A stretch of DNA of 64,000 bases. Source: Dimorphilus gyrociliatus. Taxonomy: Eukaryota > Annelida > Polychaeta > Dinophilidae. The notes below the pieces were generated by a model. That model was not told where the DNA came from and searched no databases. It worked only from the letters and a program-made list of their open reading frames with translations. Each line of letters opens with the position of its first letter. Positions within the stretch are counted from its first letter, which is position 1. Of this stretch, positions 44,823 through 56,479 are shown in pieces. The stretch lies in NCBI GenBank assembly GCA_904063045.1, contig CAJFCJ010000042.1:62001-126000 (forward strand), in the 5' to 3' direction. Position numbers and translations under genes: made by a program.

Positions 44823-47461
44823 TTATTCTAATACACTCTGATAAATTATAATATCTAACTCTAATTTGTTGCATTGATAAAGGAATTGATTTTTTGTATT
44901 CCATTCATTATCTGTGATTTTCACATAATTACATAAAGATACCCAAGAATTTCTTCCATGTTTTGGAGCATAAATTGAAATGTGCTCATTTATATCTCTA
45001 CCTTTGATTAAAATATAAAAATAAAGTGGGTTTAATCTATTTTTTACCTGTGTCCCTGTATAGATCAACTTATTAATGAAGTTTTCAATACAATGTGATG
45101 GCACTGCAAAAGTGTTAAACAAAAATATTAGACTAATGAAACACATTAATATTTCTTTTTAGTATTCAACAAACCCTTTCCACTTATTATTGAAACTGCA
45201 AAAATATCAACTTCACTGATTCCTACATCATCTTGTGTGATTAGTTGTATATCCTATGTCAGCATAAATTCAAATTCTAAACAAACTGCATGCAAAAATA
45301 CAAAATTTCCAGATGTTGCTTTTTCACTAACATTGTTATGCAGGTAATTTGTTACTTTTACTAAAACTCCAGCTTTATAGGTTGGACCATTGAATACTAA
45401 GAGAAAAGAGAAATTACTGTTTTACAACTTTGGTTTTATTTTACATGCTTGAACTCTATTATTTTATGCAACTTATACATGAACATCTTTAAACCTATGC
45501 AAGAAAATGCTATAACATTGGCCAAACATAAGTCTGATTAGTCAGCTTGAAGGCTCATCTTTAATTACCAATAAAGGTTTGGCCAAGTTATAATTTAATT
45601 AACTTGCCCAGGGTGTGGCCAAGTTATAATTCAATTAACCTTCCTAAATGTTCAACCTTGTTACATCCTGTTACTAAACATAAATATGAACTACACATTT
45701 TGGCAACTGTAAAGTGATGATTGGATGTCAGAGGCAAACCTCAAAGTATATAAATCCTCACTATTCTCATTCTGCATGCAGCTTCCATCTGGACCCAAGG
45801 ACCTGGGAAGATAACCTGGAAACAACCTCTACTGGAACCATCCATCTACTCCTCAACATAGGAAGGCAGTTTGGTAAACCATCTGTATAAACACTGATAC
45901 TTCCCTCAAAATTCTCATTAATAAGAGTGCCACTGCAAGACAAAAACTTAGTATCCAAATTAGTATTTGATGCAAATTTATCTAAAAGTTTTAAAGAGAA
46001 TTCATTTTTTTCGCCCCTGCCAAAAATATGAGAACTATTAGTATTTCTATCACTTTTAATGAGTGTCAAAAGTGTGAAATTGTCATTGATAATTTCTTCT
46101 CCATATGCTTCAAATTCAATAATATTAAAATAGATATCATCATGAAGATAGATTATAGCAAATCTGCCAATAGGGAATGGTTGTTGACATTTCCACATTC
46201 TATATTCACCATCGTTAAACTCTACATTATTGATAAAGCACACTTTTGAATGAAAGAGTTGATCTTCTATAGAAAATACTGAATCGTTAGATACAATTCC
46301 TCTTATTGAAACTGTTCTAATTGAAACCGAAATAGAAATTCACAAAGAAATTACTTAATAATGCTCATAGATATTTACTTTGTAGGATGTATATTTACAA
46401 TATCCATTTCTATTTGCAATAGCCATTTTATGAATTATATAATTTCCAAGTAAGTCTACTCTGGCCCAGGGATATCTCTCTTCAACAGTATGGAACAAAT
46501 CATTAAAATCTCCATTTGTAAGCCTATGACCTGAAGTTTTCAATAAATCAATCGATAATGACCATACTGGTTTATTTAAGAGGATATTTGTATTTTTTTG
46601 AAAAGAAATTCTTAAAAAGTGTCCAAATATATGAATTTCTTGAAGCGAAATACTTTTATATTGGCTGTAATTACTATGAAAGACAACGAATTGCCCTTTT
46701 GCACCTCCTTTAGTGCATAAAATTGTATAGTATTCATCCAGATTTGGTGGAATAAGATTCTTTTTTCTACACAATTCAAAATTTATTGAGTCGTAGGGCA
46801 AAGCAGAATTTTCATTGGTCAATTCTATGTAAAAATTTTGAAATGTTGCCAAGAAAGTTAAACTTGGCTTATGTTCAGACCAAAAACATTATAGTAGCCT
46901 AAAAGATTAACTGCTAGCCAATAGTTACTTCCAAGATTGAATGATACATGATCAGTAATTTGTCCATTTGTTAATTCTGAGAGATTTTCTCCTGCCCATT
47001 TTGATAAAATTGGTTTTTTAAAAGCTAAATTTACTTTTGAAGTGGAAAATTCAATAAAATTGAATTAGTTCAATTGGAAATTTTTTTTTGTTTATCTTTA
47101 CCAGAAAATATCTCCACTTTGCAAAGGTGAAGGTTATCACTATTTAATTTTCCTTCAATTATTATTGCATTTCCACTTTGGCTAAAATTTCTACAATAGA
47201 CTTTTGCTATAGAATTCTTGTTTAATTGAATATCATTTGCGCATGGATTACTCGGTTCGTTTGAGTAGACTTTCAATGTTTGATTTACTGTATAAAACAA
47301 ACAAACAAACATGACAATTGAAAATTTTCATTTATATCATTTATCTTTGCATAAGAAACTCCAACACAATCGTATTGAGTAGTATTTAAACAGATATGAT
47401 AACATTCACCAATTGATTTAGTAGAAATTATACTATTACTCACAGTACTTGTATTTTTCAT
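44823..47461 (-). pseudogene. Multi-domain discoidin/fucolectin-type protein with a PAN start, interrupted
   Basis: Read on the minus strand. 47461-47330: PAN-like patch (GECYHICLNTTQYDCVGVSY). About 47290-47070: end of a fucolectin-type module (IIIEGKLNSDNLHLCKVEIF). About 47049-46870: next module (VNLAFKKPILSKWAGENLSE...NYWLAVNLLGYY). 46852-46355: a third (NKPVW...LTNGDFNDLF...YPWARVDLLGNY). About 46320-45878: a fourth (MWKCQQPFPIGRFAIIYLHD). An LTR-2 fragment (45421-45877) then cuts the gene. 45420-44823 holds a final module with TAG at 45254-45256 (QDDVGISEVDIFA). Fucolectin-type modules bind fucose with Ca and are secreted. The locus is broken by the repeat and the stop. Confidence 0.65.
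45421..45877 (+). repeat. LTR-2-type repeat, truncated copy
   Basis: Highly similar to 29043-29480, including the doubled GGCCAAGTTATAATT phrase and the TATA box, but it ends at CAGTTTGGTAAAC where the fuller copy continues for 160 bases. It lies inside the discoidin-type locus, separating two coding modules. No target duplication was recognised. Confidence 0.75.
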
Positions 47462-47777
47462 TCTTTTTAAAATTAAATTCTGACCTTTTGGGAGAAAATT
47501 TTCTTTTTATAATTATGTAATAAGAACAATACAAATTTATTAGCCCTACTATTAACACAGAAATCACCATTGTATTGGTGTGAAATGCCAATTAATTTCA
47601 ACATAGTCTACTGCAATTATCATTGAAAAAGAAAATATCAAAATCAATGCAATAGGCAACTTCAATTGACTATATACAAAGATCTCTATATTAGCCAATT
47701 AATTATTCACTCAAGTTTCCTTTTAAACCTTTCTAACCAGAATTGTTTTCTTCATCTTATAAATAATTTTTCTATCC

Positions 47778-48662
47778 TGTGCACATACATTTGTGAGCTC
47801 TATCCTACAGTAGATGAGTAGTATTGAACTAGTATTGCACTGTACTGATAGCACACATGCATATAGATAAGCAGGCTTGACCTACTTTTGTGTAAGGCAG
47901 TGCTTGTACAATGCGAGGCAATATATTTTCAAGCTAAATATTACAATTTATAACTGAACTTTAATATTACAACTTGATTCATATATAAACTTATGAATGG
48001 AATCTAAAATGACTTTAATGAATTGTTAATTATGTTTTAGCTGAAGTTTTAGATCTTATTGACTATTATGTAGTATTGTACATACAATACTGCTAATAAC
48101 ATATAATAACCAGATATGCTGCGTCCTTATATGCTGATGCTAAATTTATTTACCAGAGCAATTCATTACTATGATTATAAGGAATGTAGAATATAAAAAT
48201 TATCAAATATAGAATCTGCATATTTTCTTCATTGTTTGACTTGTCATATTGAAATTGTTTGAATCTTGTGCACCTCTCCAACCTTCAAAATTCAACTGTT
48301 ATTTAGAAGAAGAAAACAATAAAAGGATGACCACATTTTGAACTTTTCTTTGTCCTCAAATCTTTCTTTTGTTTTTGTGAACATTGAATTTAGTGAACTA
48401 TCAAAGGTTCATAGTTGAACTGGTTGCTTAAGCTGGATTGTTTAGAACTAGAAACTCATTTACTCAATACATATTCTTTATACGAAATACTGCCATTTTG
48501 TTGATTAATTTCTACCAAAAATACATTTATTAAGACTACTTGTGGACGAATTTGAAAGGTTTTATTTGGACCAGTACTTTGGTAAATTGATAAATGATTG
48601 GAAAGGACGAATACTGTTCTGAAGAAGCAGAAATTCCTACAATTACAATATAACAAAGTACA
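47778..48662 (+). repeat. LTR-1 copy, full length but diverged
   Basis: Starts TGTGCACATACATTTGTGAG and ends AACAAAGTACA; 885 bases. Several small deletions around the TATA region. Flanks TATCC and TGTTC do not match, so no target duplication. Solo LTR. Confidence 0.75.
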
Positions 48663-48794
48663 TGTTCAAATTTTTTTGTTAAATTAGCTTTACAGTAAAA
48701 GTTTTGTAATGTCGAATATCAGAAGAATATTGTCAACATTTGAATTAATATATGATTATGAGTCATTAGTTTGTAAAAAAAAAATGAATGGATA

Positions 48795-49240
48795 TGTACT
48801 TTGTTGTATTGAGATTGTAGGAATATTTGTTTTGTGACAATAGTATAACCCTAAACAAGTAAGTTGAAACAACCAGTTAACGGTTAAAAAACTGAACTGA
48901 CAAGCTAGGGAAATGCATTTCCTTTTATACATTTCCGAAGCTTGGGTTCAAGTGGTCAAAGGATTACAAGGTTGAAATCTGACAGTCTCATAATTCTCAT
49001 GTAACAAAAATATGAAAGACTGTTATATCACACATATAAAATATAATCATAAGATTAGGACCACATGCCAAACATGTGCCACAGTAAACAGGCCTGCCTC
49101 ATCAGCATCTGGTGTTTGACCTGCATCTTTTCCATGTTCTTTGTTCCTTTGTTAATTCCCAAGTAGCCAACATCTGTTACAGTCAAAGAGTCTATTTCTT
49201 ATGAAATAGAGTTCTTTCTAAAGTACTAAAGGCTAACACT
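48795..49240 (-). repeat. LTR-1 subfamily copy, reverse
   Basis: Begins TGTACTTTGTTGTATTG and shares with 54790-55315 the stretch AAGCTT(T/G)GG...CAAAGGATTACAAGG and the block ending near CTCTATTTCATAAGAAAT. This branch differs in U3 from the other copies. The middle part of R-U5 is deleted. Confidence 0.65.
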
Positions 49241-49614
49241 AAGAAATAAAAGTCTTTCTAAAGTACCCTTATATCTAAAGTTTAACTATTGATATATCAT
49301 TATATCTAAGTGCACAGAACAAAACAATGTTTATTATACCATAGCAAATATTGCTGAAGAATTAATGACCAAGACAAAAACTATATTTAATGATCATGAA
49401 TATTCATAAAGCTTTTAGTGATAAATAGATAGTGGAAAAATGTTTAAAAATAGTTCTTCATCTTTATTTGAGCACATTCATGTTTTATTATCTATTGTCA
49501 TTATAATTTTGTCAAGTGTATAGAAGGGACAAATACGACCTAAATGACGCATATACTGAAAACCTTATATAGTCAGAAAAAAAACTCTACTTCCAATATT
49601 CTCAAAAAAGAGAA
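49241..49614. other. Upstream region of the PAN gene, nothing specific seen
   Basis: AT-rich; presumably holds the promoter of the gene starting at 49615. A TATA-like AACCTTATATAGTC lies at 49561-49574, about 50 bases before the ATG, and is a plausible core promoter element. Confidence 0.4.
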
Positions 49615-50388
49615 ATGAGAATGAAGATTCTACTATTTTTACTTTTCTTAGAGAAAGTACAAGGTCTGTAAATAGTAACATAACCAATTTCTTTATATTA
49701 AAGAACTAATACAAAAAAAGATTGCCCGTATGAAATCTCTACAAATAAAGCAATGGTTGACAGTGAATTGTTAAAATATAGACTCTATACGCTTAGATAT
49801 AAATTGACTCCTGATTGTATGGAAATTTGTAATTATATTACAAATTGCAAGTAAGTTCTTATTCATTTTTTTTACATGAAATGTGTATTGAACTCTCTGA
49901 TGTGTGTTCTATTTTCAACAGTTCAATTATTGTTTCAAAGAATCGGCAGGAATGCATTTTTTTAAATTTTAACGGGCCAATGACTGCTTTATCAACTGAT
50001 AATTCAAAAGATTTGTATACAAAAGTGGGGATTTGCAGTAAGTTTAAAAATTTATCTTTTTCCTCTCTCTCTCTATTAAAAGTACTTGAAATTTTTAGAA
50101 TGTGAATACGAAAAAAACGAACAAAAGCAAATTCTTGGAGGTTCAATATACAGCAGGACTACAGAATCATTAGAAGAATGTTTTGAATATTGCAATGGTG
50201 AATGGAACTGCATGTATAATTCTTGATATATATTAATATTTTAACAATACTTTGATAAAGAAAAATTACAAATCTCCTAAACAGATCTGTTGATTATAAA
50301 TCTTCAACCAAATACTGTCAGTTAAAGTCCTCTAATTCTGTCATATACAGTTCCTCAATTGATCACTATTTTAGGAACAATATCTGCA
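49615..50388 (+). CDS. Secreted protein with two PAN/Apple-like domains (5' part)
   Basis: Five exons fit in phase: 49615-49663, 49721-49850, 49922-50037, 50099-50213, 50285-50388, with short GT-AG introns. Signal peptide MRMKILLFLLFLEKVQ. First PAN-like domain: DCPYEISTNKAMVDSELL...CMEICNYITNC, closing with QECIFLNFNG...GICK. Second: CEYEKNEQKQILGG...ECFEYCNGEWNC...YCQLKSSNS...NNIC. A donor (GTAAGT) after the last exon shows that the gene continues, but MULE-E starts 370 bases on; the next exon may be at 53077 onward (CQEGDCLEDEC), which is uncertain. Extracellular by family. No internal breaks, so it could still be expressed. Confidence 0.7.
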
Positions 50389-50761
50389 GTAAGTAAAATA
50401 TGACAGTACAATTAAATATTTCATCTATATTCCTTCAAAAAACAACAACATTGACAAACAAACACTAACAGATTGATAGTTTAAAAAACAAATGACAATT
50501 CTAGGCCTAATCTACGTGCTTATAGAAATTTCATTTGTATTAAGTTATGAATGAGAATTCTCATGTAAATGTTTTTTTATTTTTGGCATTCAATATACAA
50601 CTGTTTGTCAAATATTGTCAGGTTTATTTGTCATCAAACAATCTATGAAAAACTTTAAACAACTCTAAAATTTTTACATTTACATTCATTGAATGTGTTG
50701 GAATGGTTAAATACGCAACTCTCAAACATGATAACTAGACTTTTGTTTATGTATTGATTAT

Positions 50762-53021
50762 GGTTCAGACAGAAACGTCCACAACAGAAAATGTCCACAA
50801 TTGACAAAAAACATCCACAAATTTAAAACTTTGAAAAAATGCAGAAAAAAAAATACTAATTTTTTCAAGAATAAAAATATGGATAATTCATGTCATATTT
50901 GTCAAGACAAATTTATTGAAAAACAAATTAAAGGTAAATGTTCTCTTTGTTTTAAAGCCTGCCACATCAAATGTTTTCAAGGTATGAAATCAAACTTTGT
51001 TTTTTTCAGCTAATCACATTTGTTTTCAGATGCAACCATTCTTTCTACATTATGTTTGATGTGTTATCAAATATCAATGAGGAGCTGTGCCATCTTGCTG
51101 AAAAAAATTGATTTTGAAAAAGAAAAGAATGTTATTGAACCTACGGAAGAGCTCAGGTTGTCTTTCTCTTTCAGTAGTTCGGAAAGTCTTGCTGATTGTC
51201 CAATGGAAACAGAAAATGTCATAAATGGTAGTGAAATAACATACAACAATGAAATTGAGGTAACTACAATTGATGAAACAATCATAATGGATGTTAAAGA
51301 TTATCAAGAGGAATCATTTGAAAGCAAGGCTAGTAAAAAAGAAAGTTTAAGTGATGATTTTCATTTTAAAAAAAAACACAACTACAATTTGGACTTTTTC
51401 AGTTTGCAACAAAAATAGAAAGTGTTCTGCAAGTATCAACCAAAGAGGAACCAATTTTGTAATTGGAAAAATGAAACTGAATCATTCACCATTGAAAAAT
51501 GCAGAAGAGCAGATTATAATTAGAAAAGATATCAAGGAAAAATGTTTTGATGATATCAAATTGTCAGGAAAAAGGATTGCAGAAGATATTCTTTTGAAAT
51601 ATCCACATGGAAAATCAAGTTTGCATAATTGCAAAGAAGTGGCAAATTATAACAGGAGAAAAAATAGACCAGCTGAACCTGATGATGTCAACTTTCAACT
51701 TGACTTTACATTTGTGCCATTTGGATTTTTAAAAAAAGATATACAAAAAAACAATGTAAGAATTCTAATTTTTACAACTGCACATCAATTACAGCTTCTG
51801 GCCAATGCAAAAATTTGGTATGTTGATGGAACATTTAAAATTGCTAAGCATCCATTTTCTCAGATGTTTTCAATCCATGGATTTTTGAAAAAAAATGGAG
51901 AGCTCAAGCAAGTGCCACTACTTTTTTCATTCTTATCTTCGAAAAAGAAAAGAGCTTACAAACTACTTTTTAGGGTAAGTTATAATTTTAAATACTTGAA
52001 TTAATTGATAGATTGTGCATTTAGGCTGTAAATGAATTAGCTAGTTCCATCTCTGTTCAAAAAATTGTTTTGGACTATGAAAAAGCAATTTGGAAAAGTA
52101 TAAGAGATACATGGCCAGATGTAATGGTTGGTTGTTCTTTTCATTGGTCACAGGCTGTATTTAGGAAAATTCAAGTTGGAAAAAATATCAATTTATATAA
52201 AAATGTAATCTAAGTTTATTATTCTACTTTTAGGATCTGGGTTATAGTGCAGAATTTAAAAAGAGAGAGGGAGAATGAAAAAGAATGAATCTGATTATGG
52301 CTTTACCATACCTTCCTCATAATTTGATTGCAAATCAGTTCCACAAAATCAAAAATGAACTGGCTGAGAAATAAACTTGGAGATTTGTTAAAGTATGTGG
52401 AACATATTGGATCAAGAGTAATTTTTGGCCCCCAGAGACATGGTCTGTTTTTAATCAATTGATTAGAACAAATAATGTCTTGGAAGGATTTCATAATAGA
52501 TTAAATAAAAATATTGGAGTGAACTTATCATTTTACCTGACTATTGAGGAACTAAACAGGGAGGCTGAGTTAATTTCAGTATATGAAAAATTATTAAGTG
52601 AGAGGAAGATATTGAGAATGCAAAAAAAAGTGTATACAAAAATTCAAAGACAGCTTTTTTCCATCTGGGAAAACTTCAAAGTTGGTGACATCACAGCAAC
52701 TCAACTTATTGAGATGCGTTCTACTTTGTATTGCTAAATATGCTCATTATTAATTCAACAGTATTAAAAATGTTACAAAAATGTTGAAGACATTTGAAAA
52801 AATATGTTTTTAAATAAACTTTTTTAATTACAAATTGATGATGTTCATTTGATTAGTTTCCGCACATACATTTCTATTAGTTGCACAAAACTACTTCAAC
52901 AAATTATAAAAACTCTATTCTAAAATAATAATATTCATTTTTAATCTTCTATCTTGTTTTAAATGTCTTTTAATATCATGTGGATGTTTTCTGTGAATTG
53001 TGGACGTTTTCTGTCAGCCCC
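50762..53021 (+). mobile_element. MULE-E with perfect 9-base target duplication
   Basis: Inverted arrays of CAGAAAACGTCCACAA: three units at 50766-50822, two at 52978-53021. Flanked by ATTGATTAT at 50753-50761 and 53022-53030. 2260 bases. It carries a degenerate transposase on the plus strand. It lies just downstream of the PAN exons, probably in an intron of that gene. Confidence 0.9.
50879..52737 (+). pseudogene. MULE-E transposase, degenerate
   Basis: ATG 50879. Zinc finger MDNSCHICQDKFIEKQIKGKC...CHIKC, donor near 50982. The next exon (from about 51031) holds CLMCYQIS and an acidic linker; the first part of the FLYWCH-type domain is deleted and a frame change occurs near 51380. Then NRRKNRPAEPDD, WYVDGTFKIA, an intron at 51976-52023, VLDYEKAIWKSI, GCSFHW, an intron at about 52174-52232, then a stop near 52277 and a frame slip near 52370 before TNNVLEGFH with the catalytic Glu. 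The C terminus at 52737 is normal. It forms a branch with MULE-H. Confidence 0.82.
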
Positions 53022-53030
53022 ATTGATTAT

Positions 53031-53964
53031 TTATGGATTTTTATGGAGAAACTTTTCAACAATGCTATAGTATTCAATGAAGGCTACTCTTACTCATCAT
53101 ACTTGCCAGGAAGGAGACTGTTTAGAAGATGAATGTAAAATATATGAAAATAATGTCAAAAGTATGTTTCATTATCCAATATTCAAAACTGGAATTTCAA
53201 ATAGATACAATCATCATATAATGTATAGTTATATCCAGAAATCTGGAAATCTACCGCAATTATTATCAATATTCTCTTGAATAGAATATATTACAGAAAC
53301 CAACAAACTTTTGATAAGAATACTACAACTGTGACAATGCTGCTTAGTGTTAGTGACAATCTATCTACTCAATTTGTTTCCACCTTTATTACAATTTTTT
53401 AATATATTACCTTTAAATATACTTTTACACTATTCATATTTTATTAATCATTAAGAATACAATTTCGCCTCATAAATCCCTGCTATCGTAAATTAATAAT
53501 TTCAATTTTTCCTACCAATTGATGTTTTTCTTCAACTATGTGTATTTTGGTGTTGAACAATTCCTTTTTTCCAACATCACTAATTAATTGATTCATTTTG
53601 TGTGGGAACCACTCTAATCACCAAATTCTTAACTTTCATATAATCAATACAGATTGATACAATACCACCATCTCCATTAAAGTATAGATGGCGCTTGTAG
53701 CAAAATAAGCCTAACAGTAAAGATAAGTATGTAAGTAATTCAGTAAGGAAAGAATATTTACAAAGCACTTAATAAGTGAATAATTAAGGTACATTAAGGA
53801 ACATCAATCAATCAATAGATTTCCATTATTAGAATGATATAAAGGGATTTATAAACAATTCATTACAGTGAAAAAATCACAGATAGATACTCATCAAAAA
53901 CAATGACACAATTATCTAAAAAGTTTATAACAGCTATCTCCGGTTTAAATCAAATTATTGGATT
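53031..53964. other. Possible PAN-gene exon, otherwise no gene
   Basis: A frame at 53077-53280 contains CQEGDCLEDECKIYENN and might be the next exon of the gene at 49.6 kb, with an AG acceptor near 53070. The evidence is weak. The rest to 53964 is AT-rich; the minus-strand frame 53580-53768 is not recognisable as a gene. Confidence 0.3.
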
Positions 53965-54285
53965 CTGAAAACATGTAGATTGTATATTTGACCATTTTTT
54001 TATTCTACCTTATTAATGATATTCAATTGATTGAGTTAGTAAATTTAGCATCAGCATATAAGGAGGAAGTATATCTGATTAATGCATGTTAAGAAGAACA
54101 GTATTGTGTATACAATACTGTTGAATAGTCAATATAATCTAAACTTAGAATTGAAGCATAATTGATAATTAATTGAACTAGTTTTAGTTGAAAATCATAA
54201 ATGTATGGATTAATAAATTGTAATATTAATGCTAGGTTGCAAATAATAATATTCTTTATATAATTTAATAGGTTTTATTGCTGCA
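53965..54285 (-). repeat. LTR-1 fragment, reverse
   Basis: Matches the U3 part of LTR-1 in reverse (AAGGAGGAAGTATATCTGATTAATGCATG, AATAGGTTTTATTGCTGCA). It stops exactly where the GGACAGTTGACCCCC array of MULE-I begins at 54286. Confidence 0.8.
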
Positions 54286-54789
54286 GGGTAAAGGACAGTT
54301 GACCCCCAGACAGTTGACCCCCTCGGACAGTTGACCCCCATCAGGACAGTTGACCCCCATGATTATAATTTCCTGGAAAGTAGGTGATTAGGAAAGTTTA
54401 TTGGGTCAACTTGATAATATTGTGTTGTTCAATGAAAACCATCTTTTGATATTGTTTTACTGCCAAAGTAGATAATTATTATAATGAATAAAATATCATA
54501 TATATTTCCTTGACACAACACTCAAGTTAAAAGAATGGAAATATAAACTCCAATAATTCATTTCATACTCATCAGAACTTGTATTTTAAAAGCTATGGAT
54601 AATACACATTGCAAACTTCTGTTAAAACATCAAAAGCTGTTTTATTTCTATTTGGAAATTCTTTCCAAACTAAACAGATTTTATCTTGCAAATTCCTTAT
54701 ATTTATGTTTCTCAGTTTGGCATATCTTTCTCTCTGATAACAGCTTTTCAGAGAGACTGTTATTTAGTGGAATTAGAGTCTAGAACTTT

Positions 54790-55315
54790 AAAAAGACGTT
54801 TATTTCATAGGAAATAGATTCTTTGACCATAACAGATGGTGACAGCATGGAATTAACAAAGGAACAAACAATATAAATGCAGATGGAGAGGCAAGCTTGT
54901 TTTTGCAGTGTCACATGATATGCATAAGTGTTGCAAAAGCTTTTCATATTTTGTTATATGTGCATTGTGAGACTGTTACATTTCAACCTTGTAATCCTTT
55001 GACCAAGTGAACCCAAGCTTTGGGAAATGTACAAAAGGTAATGCATTTTTGCAGCTTGTCAGTTCAGTTCTTTGACCATTAACTGGTTATTTAAACTTAT
55101 TTGTTTAGAACTAGACACTCATTTACTCAATACATATTCTTTAAATGAAATACTGGCATTTTGTTGATTTCTATCAAAATTACATTTGTTAAGACTCCTT
55201 GTGGACAAATTTGAAAGGTTCTATTTGAACTAGTACTTTGGTAAGTTAATAAATGATTGGAAAAGATGAATACTGTTCTAAAGAAGCAGAAATTCTTACA
55301 ATTACAATATAATGA
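54790..55315 (+). repeat. LTR-1 subfamily copy inside MULE-I
   Basis: Same subfamily as 48795-49240. It retains ACTCATTTACTCAATACATATTC and the end ...ACAATTACAATATAA, lacking the final GTACA. A plus-strand gag fragment follows 1.1 kb later once MULE-C (55348-56460) is discounted, about 50 bases after the LTR in the original order, so this looks like a 5' LTR. Confidence 0.75.
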
Positions 55316-55347
55316 TATTTTGGGTTATGAAAGTGACAAACTAGATC

Positions 55348-56460
55348 GGGGTTGGGAAAAAACGTCCTTGGGAAAAAATGTCCCAGGGTGGGAAAAAACA
55401 TCCTATGCCTGACTAAAGATATACTTGGCATAATTATTTATACTTTTAATCAGAAATGTTTTTCTCTTTGCTGTTTACTTCATTTATAGAATAAAATATT
55501 AATATTTTTGAAGAAAGGTATATGTATTGTGATGTTTTTACCAGTTTTCTCTGAATTATGTAATGCTATTAAAAGAGAAATGAGTTATTTCCTTGTCTTG
55601 TCTGTAAGTGAAAGATAAATTTTGCATTTCTTAGCATATATTCAGGCTAATTTGTTTTTTTAAGCATTGAAACTCTGGTATTGATTTGGTTTATTGAATA
55701 TTACAAGATGATACATTTTTTAAGAACCCTTCTCTCCAGTGAGTTATTATTTATAATTTTTGTATTGGCAGCCATATTTGATATTTTAAAGTTAATTTAT
55801 TTTTGCAGAAACATTGAAAGTACTTGGATTAAGCATTCAATTTGGACACCAAATTGTTGGTCTGTATTTGGTCTTGCCATCAGGACCAACAATGATGTTG
55901 AAGGATGGCACATAAGAATAAATGAAAAGACTCCTGCAAAAGGCTCATTTTATATGCTCATAGATATTTTAAAACAGGAATCAAGTCTTATTCCAGTTGT
56001 AGAGATACTTCTATCAGAAAAAAGGCTAAAGAAGTATCAGAAGAAAAGTGTCATCCAGAAGCAGAACCAAGTATATGCTGTTTGGAATGAATACAGATTG
56101 GGAATGATTACATCTGCTGTCCTCTTGCAGAAGATTGCATTAATCTATTCAAAATAATTCTCAGTGTGTTAACATACTTTTTACTTTATTCTAGTAACTT
56201 TTAAACTTTGTATAACATTCTTAGCTTTTTTCATTTTTAATACATTTTAATAACATATATTCATTATTAATTATTATATTCTCAGTATATTGTCATTGGT
56301 TCCCAAAATAGAGCAATCTTTTTTAAAATTCAAATATCTTTTCCCACTACTTGTTTTTCCCAACCTTGGGATGTTTTTTCCCACCTTAGGACGTTTTTTC
56401 CCACCCTGGGACATTTTTTCCCAGGGACGTTTTTTCCCAAAGACGTTTTTTCTCATACTC
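55348..56460 (+). mobile_element. MULE-C, internally deleted relative of MULE-B
   Basis: 1113 bases. Arrays of GGGAAAAAACGTCCC at 55350-55400 (three units) and 56345-56460 (about six, inverted). 8-base direct repeat ACTAGATC at 55340-55347 and 56461-56468. Sequence from 55400 to about 55806 matches the 5' side of MULE-B, and from there to the end the 3' side; the joint at about 55808 removes about 1.65 kb including all exons but the last. Such deletion derivatives are mobilised in trans by a full-length relative. Confidence 0.9.
55820..56157 (+). pseudogene. MULE-C: last exon of a MULE-B-type transposase
   Basis: Encodes ESTWIKHSIWTPNCWSVFGL, NNDVEGWHIR and the C terminus ending LLQKIALIYSK. 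It keeps NEYRLGMITSA, the 11 residues absent from MULE-B, so MULE-C derives from another full-length copy and not from MULE-B itself. There is no start or upstream exon. Confidence 0.85.
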
Positions 56461-56479
56461 ACTAGATCAAAGGAAATAG

